Positions 21,891 through 30,592 of a stretch of 54,445 bases of DNA are shown piece by piece. Under the pieces are notes generated by a model that worked only from the letters and a program-made list of their open reading frames with translations, did not search any database and had not been told where the DNA came from. The translations under genes and the position numbers were made by a program. Source of the stretch: Blastocatellia bacterium. GTDB lineage: Bacteria; Acidobacteriota; Blastocatellia; HR10; J050. Location: contig JANWZE010000085.1 of assembly GCA_025054955.1 (NCBI GenBank), positions 1 to 54,445 of the forward strand. The letters run 5' to 3'. Within the stretch, counting starts at the first letter, position 1, and each line of letters opens with the position of its first letter.

Positions 21891-22170
21891 TCACTCATCC
21901 TCATGCTCACGCGACCGGCCAGCGCCGTGTGGCTCATTGATACGCTTGTGATGACTCAGTAGCTTTCCGCCCTTCAGGCTTGCCGAGAAAGCAGCGCCAG
22001 GCGATTCATGTATATGCTTGTGATGATGAGCTGCTAACTGCTTCTCCCGTCGGTTTGATTCAATACGGCCGTTCAGTCGCCGTGATCTCTCATGGCTCAG
22101 TGCTATCATGAAGCGCCATTTTATCCCACCAGCAGGCTTTTGCCAAAGAGTCGTGATCCCTCCCCAATCG

Positions 22171-22324
22171 CCGAGTAGGTGGACAAGAGTTCCGGGACAT
22201 TTTGGGGGACGGATTGAAGGGACGGGACGTTTCGGCGTGTGGTGACGTGTCACCGCTGTCCGGCCAAAGCTGCGACACGTCGCAGCACTCCAAAAACGTC
22301 ACGAACTTTTGTCACGTTACTGAG
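22171..22324 (+). repeat. MITE-like element, copy 2
   Basis: 154-bp copy with decayed ends (CCGAGTA and TACTGAG). It keeps GGTGACGTGTCACC and GCTGCGACACGTCGCAGC hairpins and has about 16 extra bp (GGATTGAAGGGACGG region) relative to copies 1 and 3. It lies in the 1.1-kb spacer upstream of the RNase gene. Confidence 0.8.
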
Positions 22325-22383
22325 CCGTTGAAGAAGCGCCACGGGTTCTCTGTGAATTCGTTCATCCTGTTCAACCGCTCCCC

Positions 22384-22640
22384 AGAAACGGTCTTCGTCT
22401 GGCGCGTCTGCAACGCGCCGCCATTGGTTGCTCTGGTGGCGCAGACGTTGCGCGTCTGGCTATCGTGTGGCGGGCTGCTTGCGCGGCCAAATGCGCCGCC
22501 ATGAGCTGGTGTTTCAGGCGTTGCAGGTTTGAGGTCTGAAGTTTAACGTGCTGAATCCGAGCGAGCATGAGAGCAACGGTGGTAGACAGCGAGCGAACGT
22601 AGCCAGATGTGCAGCGTCTGGAGAAGCCATAGTCCATACA
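22384..22640. repeat. Second cluster of GCGTCTGC/CAGACG hairpin repeats
   Basis: Contains CTGGCGCGTCTGCAACGCGCC and GCAGACGTTGCGCGTCTGGC, related to the CCAGACGT family at 8895-9440, and AGATGTGCAGCGTCTGGAG near 22605. Small frames across the region on both strands are not convincing genes. From 22640 to 22990 I see nothing recognisable. Confidence 0.55.
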
Positions 22641-22990
22641 TCTGCGCCTTGAAGAGGCGCACCGAGCTACCTTGCGTGCCTTTGCGAAAAAGCTTCCATT
22701 CCGGTCATGCAAGGAAGATTCTTCAAAGCATTACTCCGCGATCACAAGAAACACCCCTCATTTGGCGCGGTCTGCACCACCGGCGCAGATCACACGCTTC
22801 TATGGTGGCAAACGCTCCTCTTTAGAACCCGGAGAGAACCTCGCCGCATTGGCCGTGCTAATGCGCTTGCTCAACCGAAAGCGATGCGCTTGAGCCTATT
22901 CAGATTTGGCTCGGTCAGAAGCCGGTCGCGGTTCATGCCAGGCTCTGCTGGGTGATCATTCAATCAAAGCATCACCGAGTGACAAGCCGG

Positions 22991-23560
22991 TTACCATTCA
23001 AACCGAGCCCCGGCCCCGGCAAACATGAACCGGTACCTTTCCTGCATCGCTTCAGCTTGGTCCTCGGCTTCGTCTTTGCCGATGATGTACTCCGCTCTAA
23101 CCCTGACTGAGATACCGAGGCCGCGGTCGAACGACATCAGGCTGCCCAGATCAAGTTCTTTGGTTTGCCAGCTTCCGGTGCCCCTCCAGTTCAGGTTAGA
23201 AAACTGGTGGACACGGGTCTCACCGTTGTAGACGTGAACATCGGTGATAACCGGCCACTGATATGTGCTCTCGGCTGTGGCCCAGAACCGGATTCTCAGA
23301 TACCGCGCCCTGACCGTCAGAGCATCGAGTCGAGCTGATGTCGGGACAGCAAAATGGACCCAGTTGTCGAATCCCTGTTTCTGATGGAAATCTAATCCCC
23401 AACCACGATAGAGCATCCAGTCGGTTCTCTCAGGAAATTCAAGCTTGGCGCTATGACCATGACACCACATCCACTCAGTGGTGGCCAAAGAAGCCTCCGG
23501 CAGAGAAAGTGTCAGGCCAAGTATCAAGCATATAATCGTTATAAGTGCTTTGTGTCTCAT
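22991..23560 (-). CDS. Exported protein of unknown function, paralogue of the Tat-exported protein at 28335
   Basis: 189-residue protein with a Sec signal peptide (MRHKALITIICLILGLTLSLPEASLA, cleavage about residue 26). The start is backed by AAGGAG nine bases upstream. The mature part begins TTEWMWCHGHSAKLEFPERTD and has GFDNWVHFAVPTSARLD, then VRARYLRIRFWATAESTY and VTDVHVYNGETRVHQF. The same order W-HGH-(S/T)A-EFP-R, NWVHF-PT, V-DVHV(Y/W) is found in the protein at 28335-28946, so the two are homologous. A beta-sandwich is likely. It may match a DUF in the DUF6623 style, which I cannot confirm. No catalytic residues stand out; possibly a surface or periplasmic binding protein. Confidence 0.75.
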   Translation of the reverse strand: MRHKALITIICLILGLTLSLPEASLATTEWMWCHGHSAKLEFPERTDWMLYRGWGLDFHQKQGFDNWVHFAVPTSARLDALTVRARYLRIRFWATAESTYQWPVITDVHVYNGETRVHQFSNLNWRGTGSWQTKELDLGSLMSFDRGLGISVRVRAEYIIGKDEAEDQAEAMQERYRFMFAGAGARFEW

Positions 23561-24482
23561 CGTCGTTACTCCTTATGAAGATGGCCACAGATTGCGCGGG
23601 ATTCACACTGATTTTCTTTGGTAAAATCGGCGCATTCTGTGATCGCCCGGAAAATCCATGGGAGCGCACACTCCTGACGTGCCCATTGAGCTTGCTGGAC
23701 CTGGGCGTTCCCAGGTATTCATGCTTCGTGGTGCGCCCGGAACTCATGGGCGACTCCCCAATAAATGATTTCCTGGAAGGGTGTACCAAAAGATGCTCAA
23801 TATGTCAACCGCGCCGAAGCCCTTTGACCCAAGCGGGGGTAGGCAACGAACCAACTCGCTTGCTCGCCGGTTCGCTTATGGGCGCGTCTGAACAGAGGCC
23901 ACGACATGGCCCGTTTGCTCAAGGCCTATGTGACATTTGTGATCCTGCCTTCCTACAGGCGATGTCGCATGGTCGTCATAAGCGTTCGTGCATGGGCCTC
24001 TCTTGCTCCATGCTGGGAAAAATGCCCCGCTTGCCCTTGGCAATAAACAGCCGATTTGTCAAGCATTCTCTCGTCGCTGAAAATGACTCGTGCTCTCCAA
24101 GTGGTAGGCATTCCATCTTGACTTAACCAACGTGCTCGGTATAACCTTAAAGCCGCTAAAATTATAACTTTTTACGGAGGTAGGGGACGAGCTTGAGTAA
24201 TTTTATTCCTAAACATAGGGTAGGCGGTTCTTCATCTCCTAGTCAGTCGTAGTGGATGATGAGGCACGTTCTAGTCGGGTGACACGTGAAAGAGAGGGCG
24301 CAAAACTGCACCGATGAAGGGTTGCGCCATAAGCGTGTGTCGCTACCTTCTTTTGAAGCAAGCCAGGGGGGTCCTACGAGTTGTGTAACGCGCGATTACA
24401 CCAATGGCGGCAGCCTGCCTCAATGCCCCTCTCACGCCGTGAAGTAGGCGAATAGAAATTAACACCAGAGCGAGGATTCTTC
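23561..24482. other. Non-coding spacer of 922 bp before the GDP-heptose operon
   Basis: The first 200 bp hold loosely repeated spacer text (for example AACTCATGGGCGACTCCCC near 23740, related to 6358 and 6490). A 193-codon frame at 23545-24126 overlaps repeats, has no recognisable domain and poor initiation, so I do not call it. From 24130 on the sequence is less G+C-rich (AAATTATAACTTTTTACGG) and could hold the operon promoter and leader, but no clear -35/-10 pair or riboswitch was recognised. The operon's own ribosome site is GCGAGG near 24473. Confidence 0.5.
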
Positions 24483-25421
24483 ATGAAGCAGCATGTGCTG
24501 GTCACCGGCGGCGCTGGATATTTAGGGTCTGTCTTGACCGAACATTTACTGAAGGCCGGCTATCGGGTGACAGTTGTTGATAACCTGATGTATGGGCAGC
24601 ATTCGTTGTTTCATCTCTGTGCGCATCCGGCCTTTGATTTCGTATTCGGCGATGCGCGGGATGAACAGGTGATGCGCCCGTTGATTAACAGGGCGGATGC
24701 GTTGATTCCGCTGGCCGCTATTGTAGGAGCGCCCGCGTGTGATCGCGATCCGTGGTTGGCTCAATCAGTCAACGTTGACGCGATTCGATTGCTCAATCGG
24801 CTACGCAGTCCACAGCAGTTAGTTGTATTCCCGACGACCAACAGCGGCTACGGGACTCGTTCGGGCGATGTCTACTGCTCGGAAGAGACGCCGCTGGAGC
24901 CGATCACCCTCTACGGTCGGACGAAGGTCGAAGCAGAGGCTCACTTGCTGGACAGCCCCAATACGATCACGCTGCGTCTGGCAACCGTCTTTGGGATGTC
25001 GCCACGAATGCGGCTCGACTTGCTGGTCAATCACTTCGTCTATGCTGCCGTGACGGACGGCTATATTGTGATCTTCGAAAAGGATTTCAAGCGCAACTAT
25101 ATCCACATTCGTGACGTGGCCGATTGCTTCCTTCACTGCTTGGAGCATGCCGAGCGGATGGTCGGGCGGACGTACAATGTTGGGTTGGATGACGCGAATT
25201 TATCCAAAGAAGAGCTGGCGCTGAAGATCAAAGAGCATGTACCAAATTTCTATATTCACTTTGCCTCGGTGGGCAGCGATCCCGACAAGCGGAATTACAT
25301 TGTCTCGAATCAGCGGCTGCGTGAAGCGGGCTTTGAAGCGCGACGTTCACTGGACCAAGGGATTGAAGAGCTGTTGAAAGGGTATCGCATGCTGGGGCGC
25401 AAGCACTTGACCAACGTCTGA
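24483..25421 (+). CDS. NAD-dependent sugar-nucleotide epimerase/dehydratase (extended SDR)
   Basis: 312-residue cytoplasmic enzyme of the extended SDR family. It has the Rossmann motif VTGGAGYLGSVL (residues 7-18), NLMYGQ, a PLAAIVGAP strand, TTNSGYGTRSG (active-site Ser/Thr region), and the catalytic YGRTK (Tyr and Lys, about residue 141). The substrate domain includes LRLATVFGMSPRMRLDLLVN and NYIHIRDVADCFLHCL, typical of GDP/dTDP-sugar epimerases. It opens a four-gene operon and is 15 bp from the nucleotidyltransferase, so it probably acts on GDP-D-glycero-D-manno-heptose, for example as a 4-reductase, dehydratase or epimerase (inference). The exact reaction cannot be read from the sequence. 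Confidence 0.88.
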   Translation: MKQHVLVTGGAGYLGSVLTEHLLKAGYRVTVVDNLMYGQHSLFHLCAHPAFDFVFGDARDEQVMRPLINRADALIPLAAIVGAPACDRDPWLAQSVNVDAIRLLNRLRSPQQLVVFPTTNSGYGTRSGDVYCSEETPLEPITLYGRTKVEAEAHLLDSPNTITLRLATVFGMSPRMRLDLLVNHFVYAAVTDGYIVIFEKDFKRNYIHIRDVADCFLHCLEHAERMVGRTYNVGLDDANLSKEELALKIKEHVPNFYIHFASVGSDPDKRNYIVSNQRLREAGFEARRSLDQGIEELLKGYRMLGRKHLTNV

Positions 25422-25436
25422 TGCGGCGCATGACAG

Positions 25437-26174
25437 ATGCAAGCGGCTCTCGATCTCAGTAGTATGACCACGTTGGTGCTGTGCGGCGGGTTGGGAACGC
25501 GGCTGCGTGCGGTTATTGGTGAGAGACCCAAGGCATTAGCCCCGATTGCCGGTCATCCATTCTTGCATTACCTGTTGCGATACCTTCAGCGACAACATGT
25601 CCGTGACGTGGTCTTGTGCACCGGCTTTGGCGCAGCCGAGATCGAAGCCTACTGTCAAGACGGCAGAGCATGGCAGCTCGAGATTCGCTATTCGTGTGAA
25701 GACCGGCCATTGGGCACAGCCGGAGCCATCAAGCAAGCAGAATCCTATGTCAGGTCTAATCCGCTCTGCGTCTTGAACGGCGACTCACTCGTGCAAGCAG
25801 ACCTATCTACCTTGGTTCAATTTCATCGGGCGAAACAGGCGCGTATGACCCTGTGTCTGGTTGAGGTTCCGTCCCGCGCGCGATTCGGCTCGGTGACGCT
25901 TGCTGCTGATGGAACGATCATCAGTTTCGGTGAAAAGCGCCATCAGCAGGCCGGTTTGATCAATGCAGGCCTCTACGTCATGGATCAAGCCGTGCTGCAA
26001 ATGATTCCGCCTGGCTCGCCGCTCTCGCTCGAGCGCGATGTCTTGCCACGCATGATTGGCCAACGATTGTACGGTCTGGTCGCCGCAGACCCGTTCATTG
26101 ACATCGGGACGCCGGAGACGTACACGCTGGCTCAATCGCTCTTGCCTGATTGGATGAACGAGGCCGAAGCATGA
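25437..26174 (+). CDS. hddC: Heptose-1-phosphate guanylyltransferase-like nucleotidyltransferase (HddC type)
   Basis: Likely joins GTP and D-glycero-alpha-D-manno-heptose-1-phosphate to give GDP-heptose. In 245 residues it has the nucleotidyltransferase signature LVLCGGLGTRLRAVIGERPKALAPIAGHPFLHYLL. It also has PLGTAGAIKQAE (nucleotide contact), LCVLNGDSLVQADL with the metal-binding Asp, INAGLYVMD, and the C-terminal FIDIGTPETY. These are the marks of RmlA-like enzymes of the HddC/GmhD group. The start may instead be the Met at 25464 just before TTLVLCGG. Its stop overlaps the start of the phosphatase gene (ATGA). The specific substrate is inferred from the neighbouring GmhB- and HddA-like genes. 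Confidence 0.85.
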   Translation: MQAALDLSSMTTLVLCGGLGTRLRAVIGERPKALAPIAGHPFLHYLLRYLQRQHVRDVVLCTGFGAAEIEAYCQDGRAWQLEIRYSCEDRPLGTAGAIKQAESYVRSNPLCVLNGDSLVQADLSTLVQFHRAKQARMTLCLVEVPSRARFGSVTLAADGTIISFGEKRHQQAGLINAGLYVMDQAVLQMIPPGSPLSLERDVLPRMIGQRLYGLVAADPFIDIGTPETYTLAQSLLPDWMNEAEA

Positions 26175-26731
26175 GGTCGTTGGTGTTACTTGATCGAGAC
26201 GGGACGATCAATGTGGAGAAGCACTACCTGTCATCTCCCGATCAAGTCGAACTGTTGCCGGCGGCGGCTGAAGGGATTCTCCAGATGCGGCAGCTCGGTC
26301 TCACGGTCGTTGTCGTAACGAATCAATCGGCGATTGCGCGTGGCTACATGGACCGGCGCACGCTCGAGCAGATTCACCGGCGCTTATGCGCCTTGCTTGA
26401 GGAACAGGGGGCGTCCTTGGATGCCATTTATGTGTGTCCACATCATCCTGATGATGGCTGTGTGTGCCGCAAGCCGGCGCCGGGCCTGGCTCAGCAGGCA
26501 GCCGCCGAGTGGCAAGCTGAGCTGTCTGGCTCGTTTGTGATTGGAGATAATGTCTGTGATATTGAACTGGGACGGCGCATCGGGGCAACCACGCTGTTGG
26601 TTCGGACAGGGTACGGCGCTCGTGTCGCTGCCGATGGAACGGCGCAGCCGGACTATGTCGTTGACGATTTGCAACACGCGGCGCGTGTGATTGCCGAGCT
26701 GATAGCCAATCAGCAGAAGAGAGTGGAATGA
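26171..26731 (+). CDS. gmhB: D-glycero-D-manno-heptose 1,7-bisphosphate 7-phosphatase
   Basis: HAD-family phosphatase removing the 7-phosphate of heptose bisphosphate. From the ATG at 26171, which overlaps the previous stop as ATGA, the protein has 186 residues. It shows LLDRDGTIN (nucleophile Asp of DxDGT), VVVTNQSAIARGYM with its Thr, the Cys/His zinc loop CPHHPDDGCVCRKPAPGLAQQAA, and FVIGDNVCDIELGRRIGA with the second Asp pair. The four-Cys/His zinc loop is characteristic of GmhB. An upstream in-frame ATG at 26150 lies inside hddC and is less likely. It ends with an ATGA overlap onto hddA. Confidence 0.93.
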   Translation: MRSLVLLDRDGTINVEKHYLSSPDQVELLPAAAEGILQMRQLGLTVVVVTNQSAIARGYMDRRTLEQIHRRLCALLEEQGASLDAIYVCPHHPDDGCVCRKPAPGLAQQAAAEWQAELSGSFVIGDNVCDIELGRRIGATTLLVRTGYGARVAADGTAQPDYVVDDLQHAARVIAELIANQQKRVE

Positions 26732-27756
26732 TCATCACGAAAACGCCATTACGGGTCAGCTTCCTGGGGGGCGGGACGGATTATCCCGATTACTTCCGCC
26801 AGCACGGCGGTCAGACCTTGGGTGTGGCCATTGATAAGTATTCCTATGTGATCGTCAATCGGCTGGCCCAATTGTTTGAGCATACCATCCGTGTCAGTTA
26901 CTCGCGCACCGAATTGGTCAGCGGTGTGGATCAGATCGAGCATCCGGCGGTGCGCGGCTGCCTCCAATTTCTCGGCCTCGACGGGCATCTTGAGGTGCAC
27001 TACGTCGGCGATCTGCCTGCTCGGACCGGACTCGGCTCGTCATCTTCATTCACCGTGGGACTCTTGCATGCGCTTCACGCGCTCAAAGGCGAGTTGGTCA
27101 GCGCAGAGCAGTTGGCCGCCGAAGCTGTCTATGTTGAGCAGCAGGTGATCGGCGAACGGGTCGGCGTGCAGGATCAGTATACCTGCGCTTATGGCGGATT
27201 GGTCCACTTGCAATTCGAGCGCGACGGCCATGTGCGCGTCTCGCCAGTGCCGCTGCCGCCGCAACGCCTGAGCGAGCTACAGTCGCACATGATGCTCTTT
27301 TACACGGGCATCAGCCGCCACGCCCACGAAGTGCTCGAGGAGCAACTGGAACGCACTAAACAAGGCATCAATGCGACCGATCTCAGCTATCTGAGCAGCC
27401 TCGTCACTCAAGGGTTGGACGTGCTGATCAACGGACATCCGATCAGTCTCTTTGGCGAGCTCTTACACTGTGCCTGGATGGCCAAGCGGCGACTCTCCAG
27501 CAAAATTTCAACGGCAGCGATAGACCAGGGTTACGATTGCGCGCGTCAGGCAGGAGCTATCGGCGGGAAATTGCTCGGCGCCGGCGGCGGCGGATTCTTG
27601 CTCCTGATCGTGGAACCGGCAAAACAACAGGCCGTCGAACAGGCGCTGCGTCCATGGCGACGCGTTGAAGTGGCGTTCGACCATACCGGCAGCACACTCC
27701 TATTTTATCAACCAACGAACGTGAGTCGTCATCGCGCTGCAAGGGAATCCTCCTGA
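26728..27756 (+). CDS. hddA: D-glycero-D-manno-heptose 7-phosphate kinase (GHMP kinase, HddA type)
   Basis: Phosphorylates heptose-7-phosphate at O1. The 342-residue GHMP kinase begins MIITKTPLRVSFLGGGTDYPDYF, the N-terminal motif of HddA-like kinases. It has the ATP-binding GLGSSSSFTVGLLHALHAL (about residue 104), VGVQDQYTCAYGGLVHLQF, and the C-terminal motif GAIGGKLLGAGGGGFLLLIV. Start overlaps the gmhB stop (ATGA). With gmhB, hddC and the epimerase it gives the route to a GDP-heptose derivative; the first enzyme of the route, the isomerase GmhA, is not in the window. After its stop comes a repeat-rich spacer. Confidence 0.93.
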   Translation: MIITKTPLRVSFLGGGTDYPDYFRQHGGQTLGVAIDKYSYVIVNRLAQLFEHTIRVSYSRTELVSGVDQIEHPAVRGCLQFLGLDGHLEVHYVGDLPARTGLGSSSSFTVGLLHALHALKGELVSAEQLAAEAVYVEQQVIGERVGVQDQYTCAYGGLVHLQFERDGHVRVSPVPLPPQRLSELQSHMMLFYTGISRHAHEVLEEQLERTKQGINATDLSYLSSLVTQGLDVLINGHPISLFGELLHCAWMAKRRLSSKISTAAIDQGYDCARQAGAIGGKLLGAGGGGFLLLIVEPAKQQAVEQALRPWRRVEVAFDHTGSTLLFYQPTNVSRHRAARESS

Positions 27757-28205
27757 GCTGAAGCTCGCCACGAAGGATGAACAGAGAATGCTTTCGTGAG
27801 GTTCGTGTGTTTCGTGGGCGATTTTCGGAGGAGTCGGGCGGCCACGGCGAGCCGCCCGTACAGGGTGGCTCTGGGCTCGCGTTTTTGCCCGGAAAGCGGG
27901 CAGGCCTGTATGGGGGCCTCGCTGTGGGCCCCCGCGTAGAATGCGTGTGAGCGGCTAGGACCGAATTCTTCAACCCGCAATTGGTACTGTCCATCTGTGT
28001 TCATTAGTGGTGTTTCCGAGGAATCGCTCACATGTTATTTCAGAGGAATCGCCCATGTGCAAACGCACGCCACGAACGATGAAAATAGAATTCTTTCGTG
28101 AGGTTCGTGTGTTTCGTGGGCGATTTTCGGAGGAGTTCTACATGCCGTCTGGACGACGCCCAGAAACGATGAAAACGCCACAGGCAGGAATTGCCTGTGC
28201 CATGC
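27757..28205. repeat. Spacer with a 43-bp direct repeat and several hairpins
   Basis: The 43-bp sequence starting CTTTCGTGAGGTTCG occurs at 27791-27833 and identically at 28093-28135. Between them are GGGCGGC/GCCGCCC (near 27836-27857) and GGGGGCC/GGCCCCC (near 27916-27938) hairpins. 28179-28199 is an inverted copy of the CACAGGCA/TGCCTGTG hairpin with CAGAAACGATGAAAA beside it. I see no gene in the 578 bp before the next CDS. A frame at 28007-28270 on the plus strand is built from these repeats. Confidence 0.7.
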
Positions 28206-28334
28206 TCTTAAGGGCAAAAAACCAAGAAGGAGCTATACGTCATTTGACTGCCTCCTGTAGGACTCTATAAAATGCGAGCAGCCCGGTTTCCGAAATACAC
28301 ACTAGCCGAATCTTCACAGGGAGGAACTTAACCT

Positions 28335-28946
28335 ATGACATCTCAAAACCTACCAATGGACATTCTCAAGGATGATCACCGTGCAAATGAGGAGCGGCCC
28401 TCACTCGCCTCCGCCGATCGCCGTGAGGTATTGAAGATTGGGGGTGGCCTGGTGCTGGGCTTGGGTGCAGGGGCGTTGATCGGTCATGAGCCCGCTGTTC
28501 ACGCGCAACCAGTAACCTATGCCAGTTGGATCCATGGCCATACCGCTCATATCGAATTCCCGGATCGGGTGAGGCGAATAACCTACCTTGGCTTTCACGT
28601 GGACATCGAGCCGAGAGCTGGCTCGCTCAACTGGGTCCATTTTGGCATTCCCACTCCGGTGATCGTGAACAACCAGCGGTTGAGAATCCTGCGCGTGATT
28701 CTCAATTTCTCCACAGCGAGCGTTGATGCCTTTGTGTCCAATGTGCACGTGTGGGATGCGGCAACCCGGATCGCCATTTTCGATGGCCTTGGCCTGAGCG
28801 GTAATCGTCCTAATCAGGTCTTCGCCATCCCGGGGACGCCCTCTGTGTTTAATGGCATTGGCATCTCGATTGGCATTGCCGCTGGCGTTGAGCCGCTGGA
28901 CCATCGCTTCTTCTTCCGCAGCGTAGGCGCTGAGTTTACGGTCTGA
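28335..28946 (+). CDS. Tat-exported protein of unknown function, paralogue of the protein at 22991
   Basis: 203 residues, with GGGAGG about ten bases before the ATG. The N-terminus carries a twin-arginine signal: ADRREVLKIGGGLVLGLGAGALIG with Arg29-Arg30 and a likely AxA site at VHAQ (about residue 57). The mature part reads TYASWIHGHTAHIEFPDRVRRI, then LNWVHFGIPTPVIV, VDAFVSNVHVWDAATRI and ends HRFFFRSVGAEFTV. This matches, block by block, the Sec-exported protein encoded 5 kb away at 22991-23560. No enzymatic motif is visible. Tat export implies folding before export, perhaps with a cofactor; neither paralogue shows an obvious cofactor site. Confidence 0.78.
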   Translation: MTSQNLPMDILKDDHRANEERPSLASADRREVLKIGGGLVLGLGAGALIGHEPAVHAQPVTYASWIHGHTAHIEFPDRVRRITYLGFHVDIEPRAGSLNWVHFGIPTPVIVNNQRLRILRVILNFSTASVDAFVSNVHVWDAATRIAIFDGLGLSGNRPNQVFAIPGTPSVFNGIGISIGIAAGVEPLDHRFFFRSVGAEFTV

Positions 28947-28975
28947 GCGACTCATTTCGTTCCAGCAAGCCCAAC

Positions 28976-29035
28976 CCCCGCCGGAGCGGCTAGCGTGTGG
29001 ACGAGGAAACGATGCACACCGAAGGGCCGGCGGGG
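28976..29035. terminator. Candidate bidirectional hairpin between convergent genes
   Basis: CCCCGCCGG (28976-28984) pairs with CCGGCGGGG (29027-29035), a perfect 9-bp stem. GTGTG/CACAC inside could extend the pairing. It lies between the convergent Tat-protein and thiolase genes. There is no T tract, so terminator function is a guess. Confidence 0.3.
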
Positions 29036-29197
29036 CATCGGACCACATCACCTGGCTAACATCATGCGCTTGAGTGGCGGCAATGAGCGATACGGCTCAT
29101 CCGCGTGACCGGCGGCGTTGCCCACCAGCAGACCATTCAACCACCATGAATCAGTTCATAGTTTGTCATCGAAAGGTGAAGGTTGATGCCTCGACGG

Positions 29198-30433
29198 TCA
29201 GACACGCTCGATAATTGTGGCGATGCCCTGCCCGCCGCCGATGCACAACGTGATCAGCGCCGTGCCAAGACCGGATCGTTCCAACTCATCGAGCGCCGTC
29301 CCCAGTAAACAAGCGCCGGTGGCTCCCAGCGGATGACCAAGCGCAATGGCGCCGCCATTGACGTTGACCTTAGCATGATCGAGGTTCAAATTGCGCATGA
29401 CTTGAAGCGGCACGACGGCGAACGCTTCGTTGATCTCCCACAGATCAATATCGTTGGCGCTCATACCGGCTTTGGCCAGTGCCTTCTGTGAAGCCGGCGT
29501 TGGAGCGGTGAGCATGATGATCGGTTCGTCGCCATACGTGGCCATCGCACGAATGCGCGCTCGGGGCTTCAGGCCATGCGCCTTGACATAACGCTCCGAG
29601 GCCAGCAGCACAACAGCGGCTCCATCCACAATGCCACTGGAATTGCCTGCCGTGTGAACATGGTTGATGGATTTGACTTGCGGATACCGCTGCATGGCGA
29701 TTTGATCAAGCGTCTCGCCATTTGGGCCAGCCGGCATCATGCCCAGTTCAGCAAACGATGGCGATAGCCCAGCCAAGGCTTCCAACGTCGTCTCCGGTCG
29801 GGGATGCTCATCAACAGCAAGCGCCACCTCGCCTGTTTCAGGATTCTTCACCGGGAATAGGCTTTTGCTAAACCGTCCCTCTTTCTGAGCGCGGGCCGCC
29901 CGACGTTGAGATTCCAGCGCAAACCGGTCAACGTCCTCGCGTGAAAAACCTTCGAGTGTGGCAATCAGGTCGGCGCTGATGCCTTGTGGCACCTGGAAAT
30001 GCTTTTGTCGAAGCAGCGGATTGTTGCCGTCAATGCCGGCGCCATCTGCGCCCATCGGTACACGCGACATGCTTTCAACGCCGCCGCCAATGACGACATC
30101 CTGAGCGCCCGACATGACGCCCATCGCAGCAAAGTTGACAGCCTGCAAGCCGGAACCGCAAAACCGGTTCAACGTCACAGCCGTCACTTGCAGTGGCCAG
30201 CCTGCCGTCAACACCGCGTTGCGAGCAATGCCAGCGCCTTGCTCGCCCGCTTGCGTGACGCAGCCAATGACGACATCGTCAACATCGTCTTTGGGAATGC
30301 CAGCACGCTCGACAAGGTGGTTCAGTGTTTGAGCGAGCAATTCCTGTGGATGAATGCCGGAAAGCGCGCCCTTGCCGGCCTTGCCACGCCCACGTGGCGT
30401 TCGTACAGCATCAATAATGTAAGCCGTTGTCAT
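29198..30433 (-). CDS. Acetyl-CoA acyltransferase (thiolase)
   Basis: Thiolase that cleaves 3-ketoacyl-CoA or condenses acetyl-CoA units. From the ATG at 30433 (GGAGGAG eight bases upstream; a TTG two codons earlier is too close to the site) it has 411 residues. It begins [32 protein letters not shown]. It has the nucleophile Cys in [22 protein letters not shown] (about residue 89), [18 protein letters not shown] with its His-adjacent region, [17 protein letters not shown] with the catalytic His, and [16 protein letters not shown] with the second catalytic Cys. The style is that of FadA/AcaB-type degradative thiolases. It is followed upstream by a thioesterase gene on the same strand. Confidence 0.94.
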   Translation of the reverse strand: MTTAYIIDAVRTPRGRGKAGKGALSGIHPQELLAQTLNHLVERAGIPKDDVDDVVIGCVTQAGEQGAGIARNAVLTAGWPLQVTAVTLNRFCGSGLQAVNFAAMGVMSGAQDVVIGGGVESMSRVPMGADGAGIDGNNPLLRQKHFQVPQGISADLIATLEGFSREDVDRFALESQRRAARAQKEGRFSKSLFPVKNPETGEVALAVDEHPRPETTLEALAGLSPSFAELGMMPAGPNGETLDQIAMQRYPQVKSINHVHTAGNSSGIVDGAAVVLLASERYVKAHGLKPRARIRAMATYGDEPIIMLTAPTPASQKALAKAGMSANDIDLWEINEAFAVVPLQVMRNLNLDHAKVNVNGGAIALGHPLGATGACLLGTALDELERSGLGTALITLCIGGGQGIATIIERV

Positions 30434-30592
30434 GTTCAAATCTCCTCCGTTAGATAAAGCTGAGATTTTTGTTTCAGCACGGCGAACCTGTCACATGGTT
30501 CGCGACGCACCTGAGCAGATAGACTCCCTTGCGCGGTTGGGCTGTTGGTTGAAACATGTTCAGGGATGCACAACGTCATGCTGATTGCCTCT

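Noticed and set aside
22202-22955. Several 70-100-codon frames between MITE copy 2 and the Sec-exported protein
   Set aside because: They mostly translate MITE-like and CAGACG repeats in different frames.
23545-24126. 193-codon plus-strand frame in the spacer before the GDP-heptose operon
   Set aside because: No domain, no ribosome site, Cys/Arg-rich noise-like composition and overlap with repeated spacer text.
24250-24470. Riboswitch or tRNA upstream of the GDP-heptose operon
   Set aside because: No cloverleaf or known riboswitch core could be recognised by eye.
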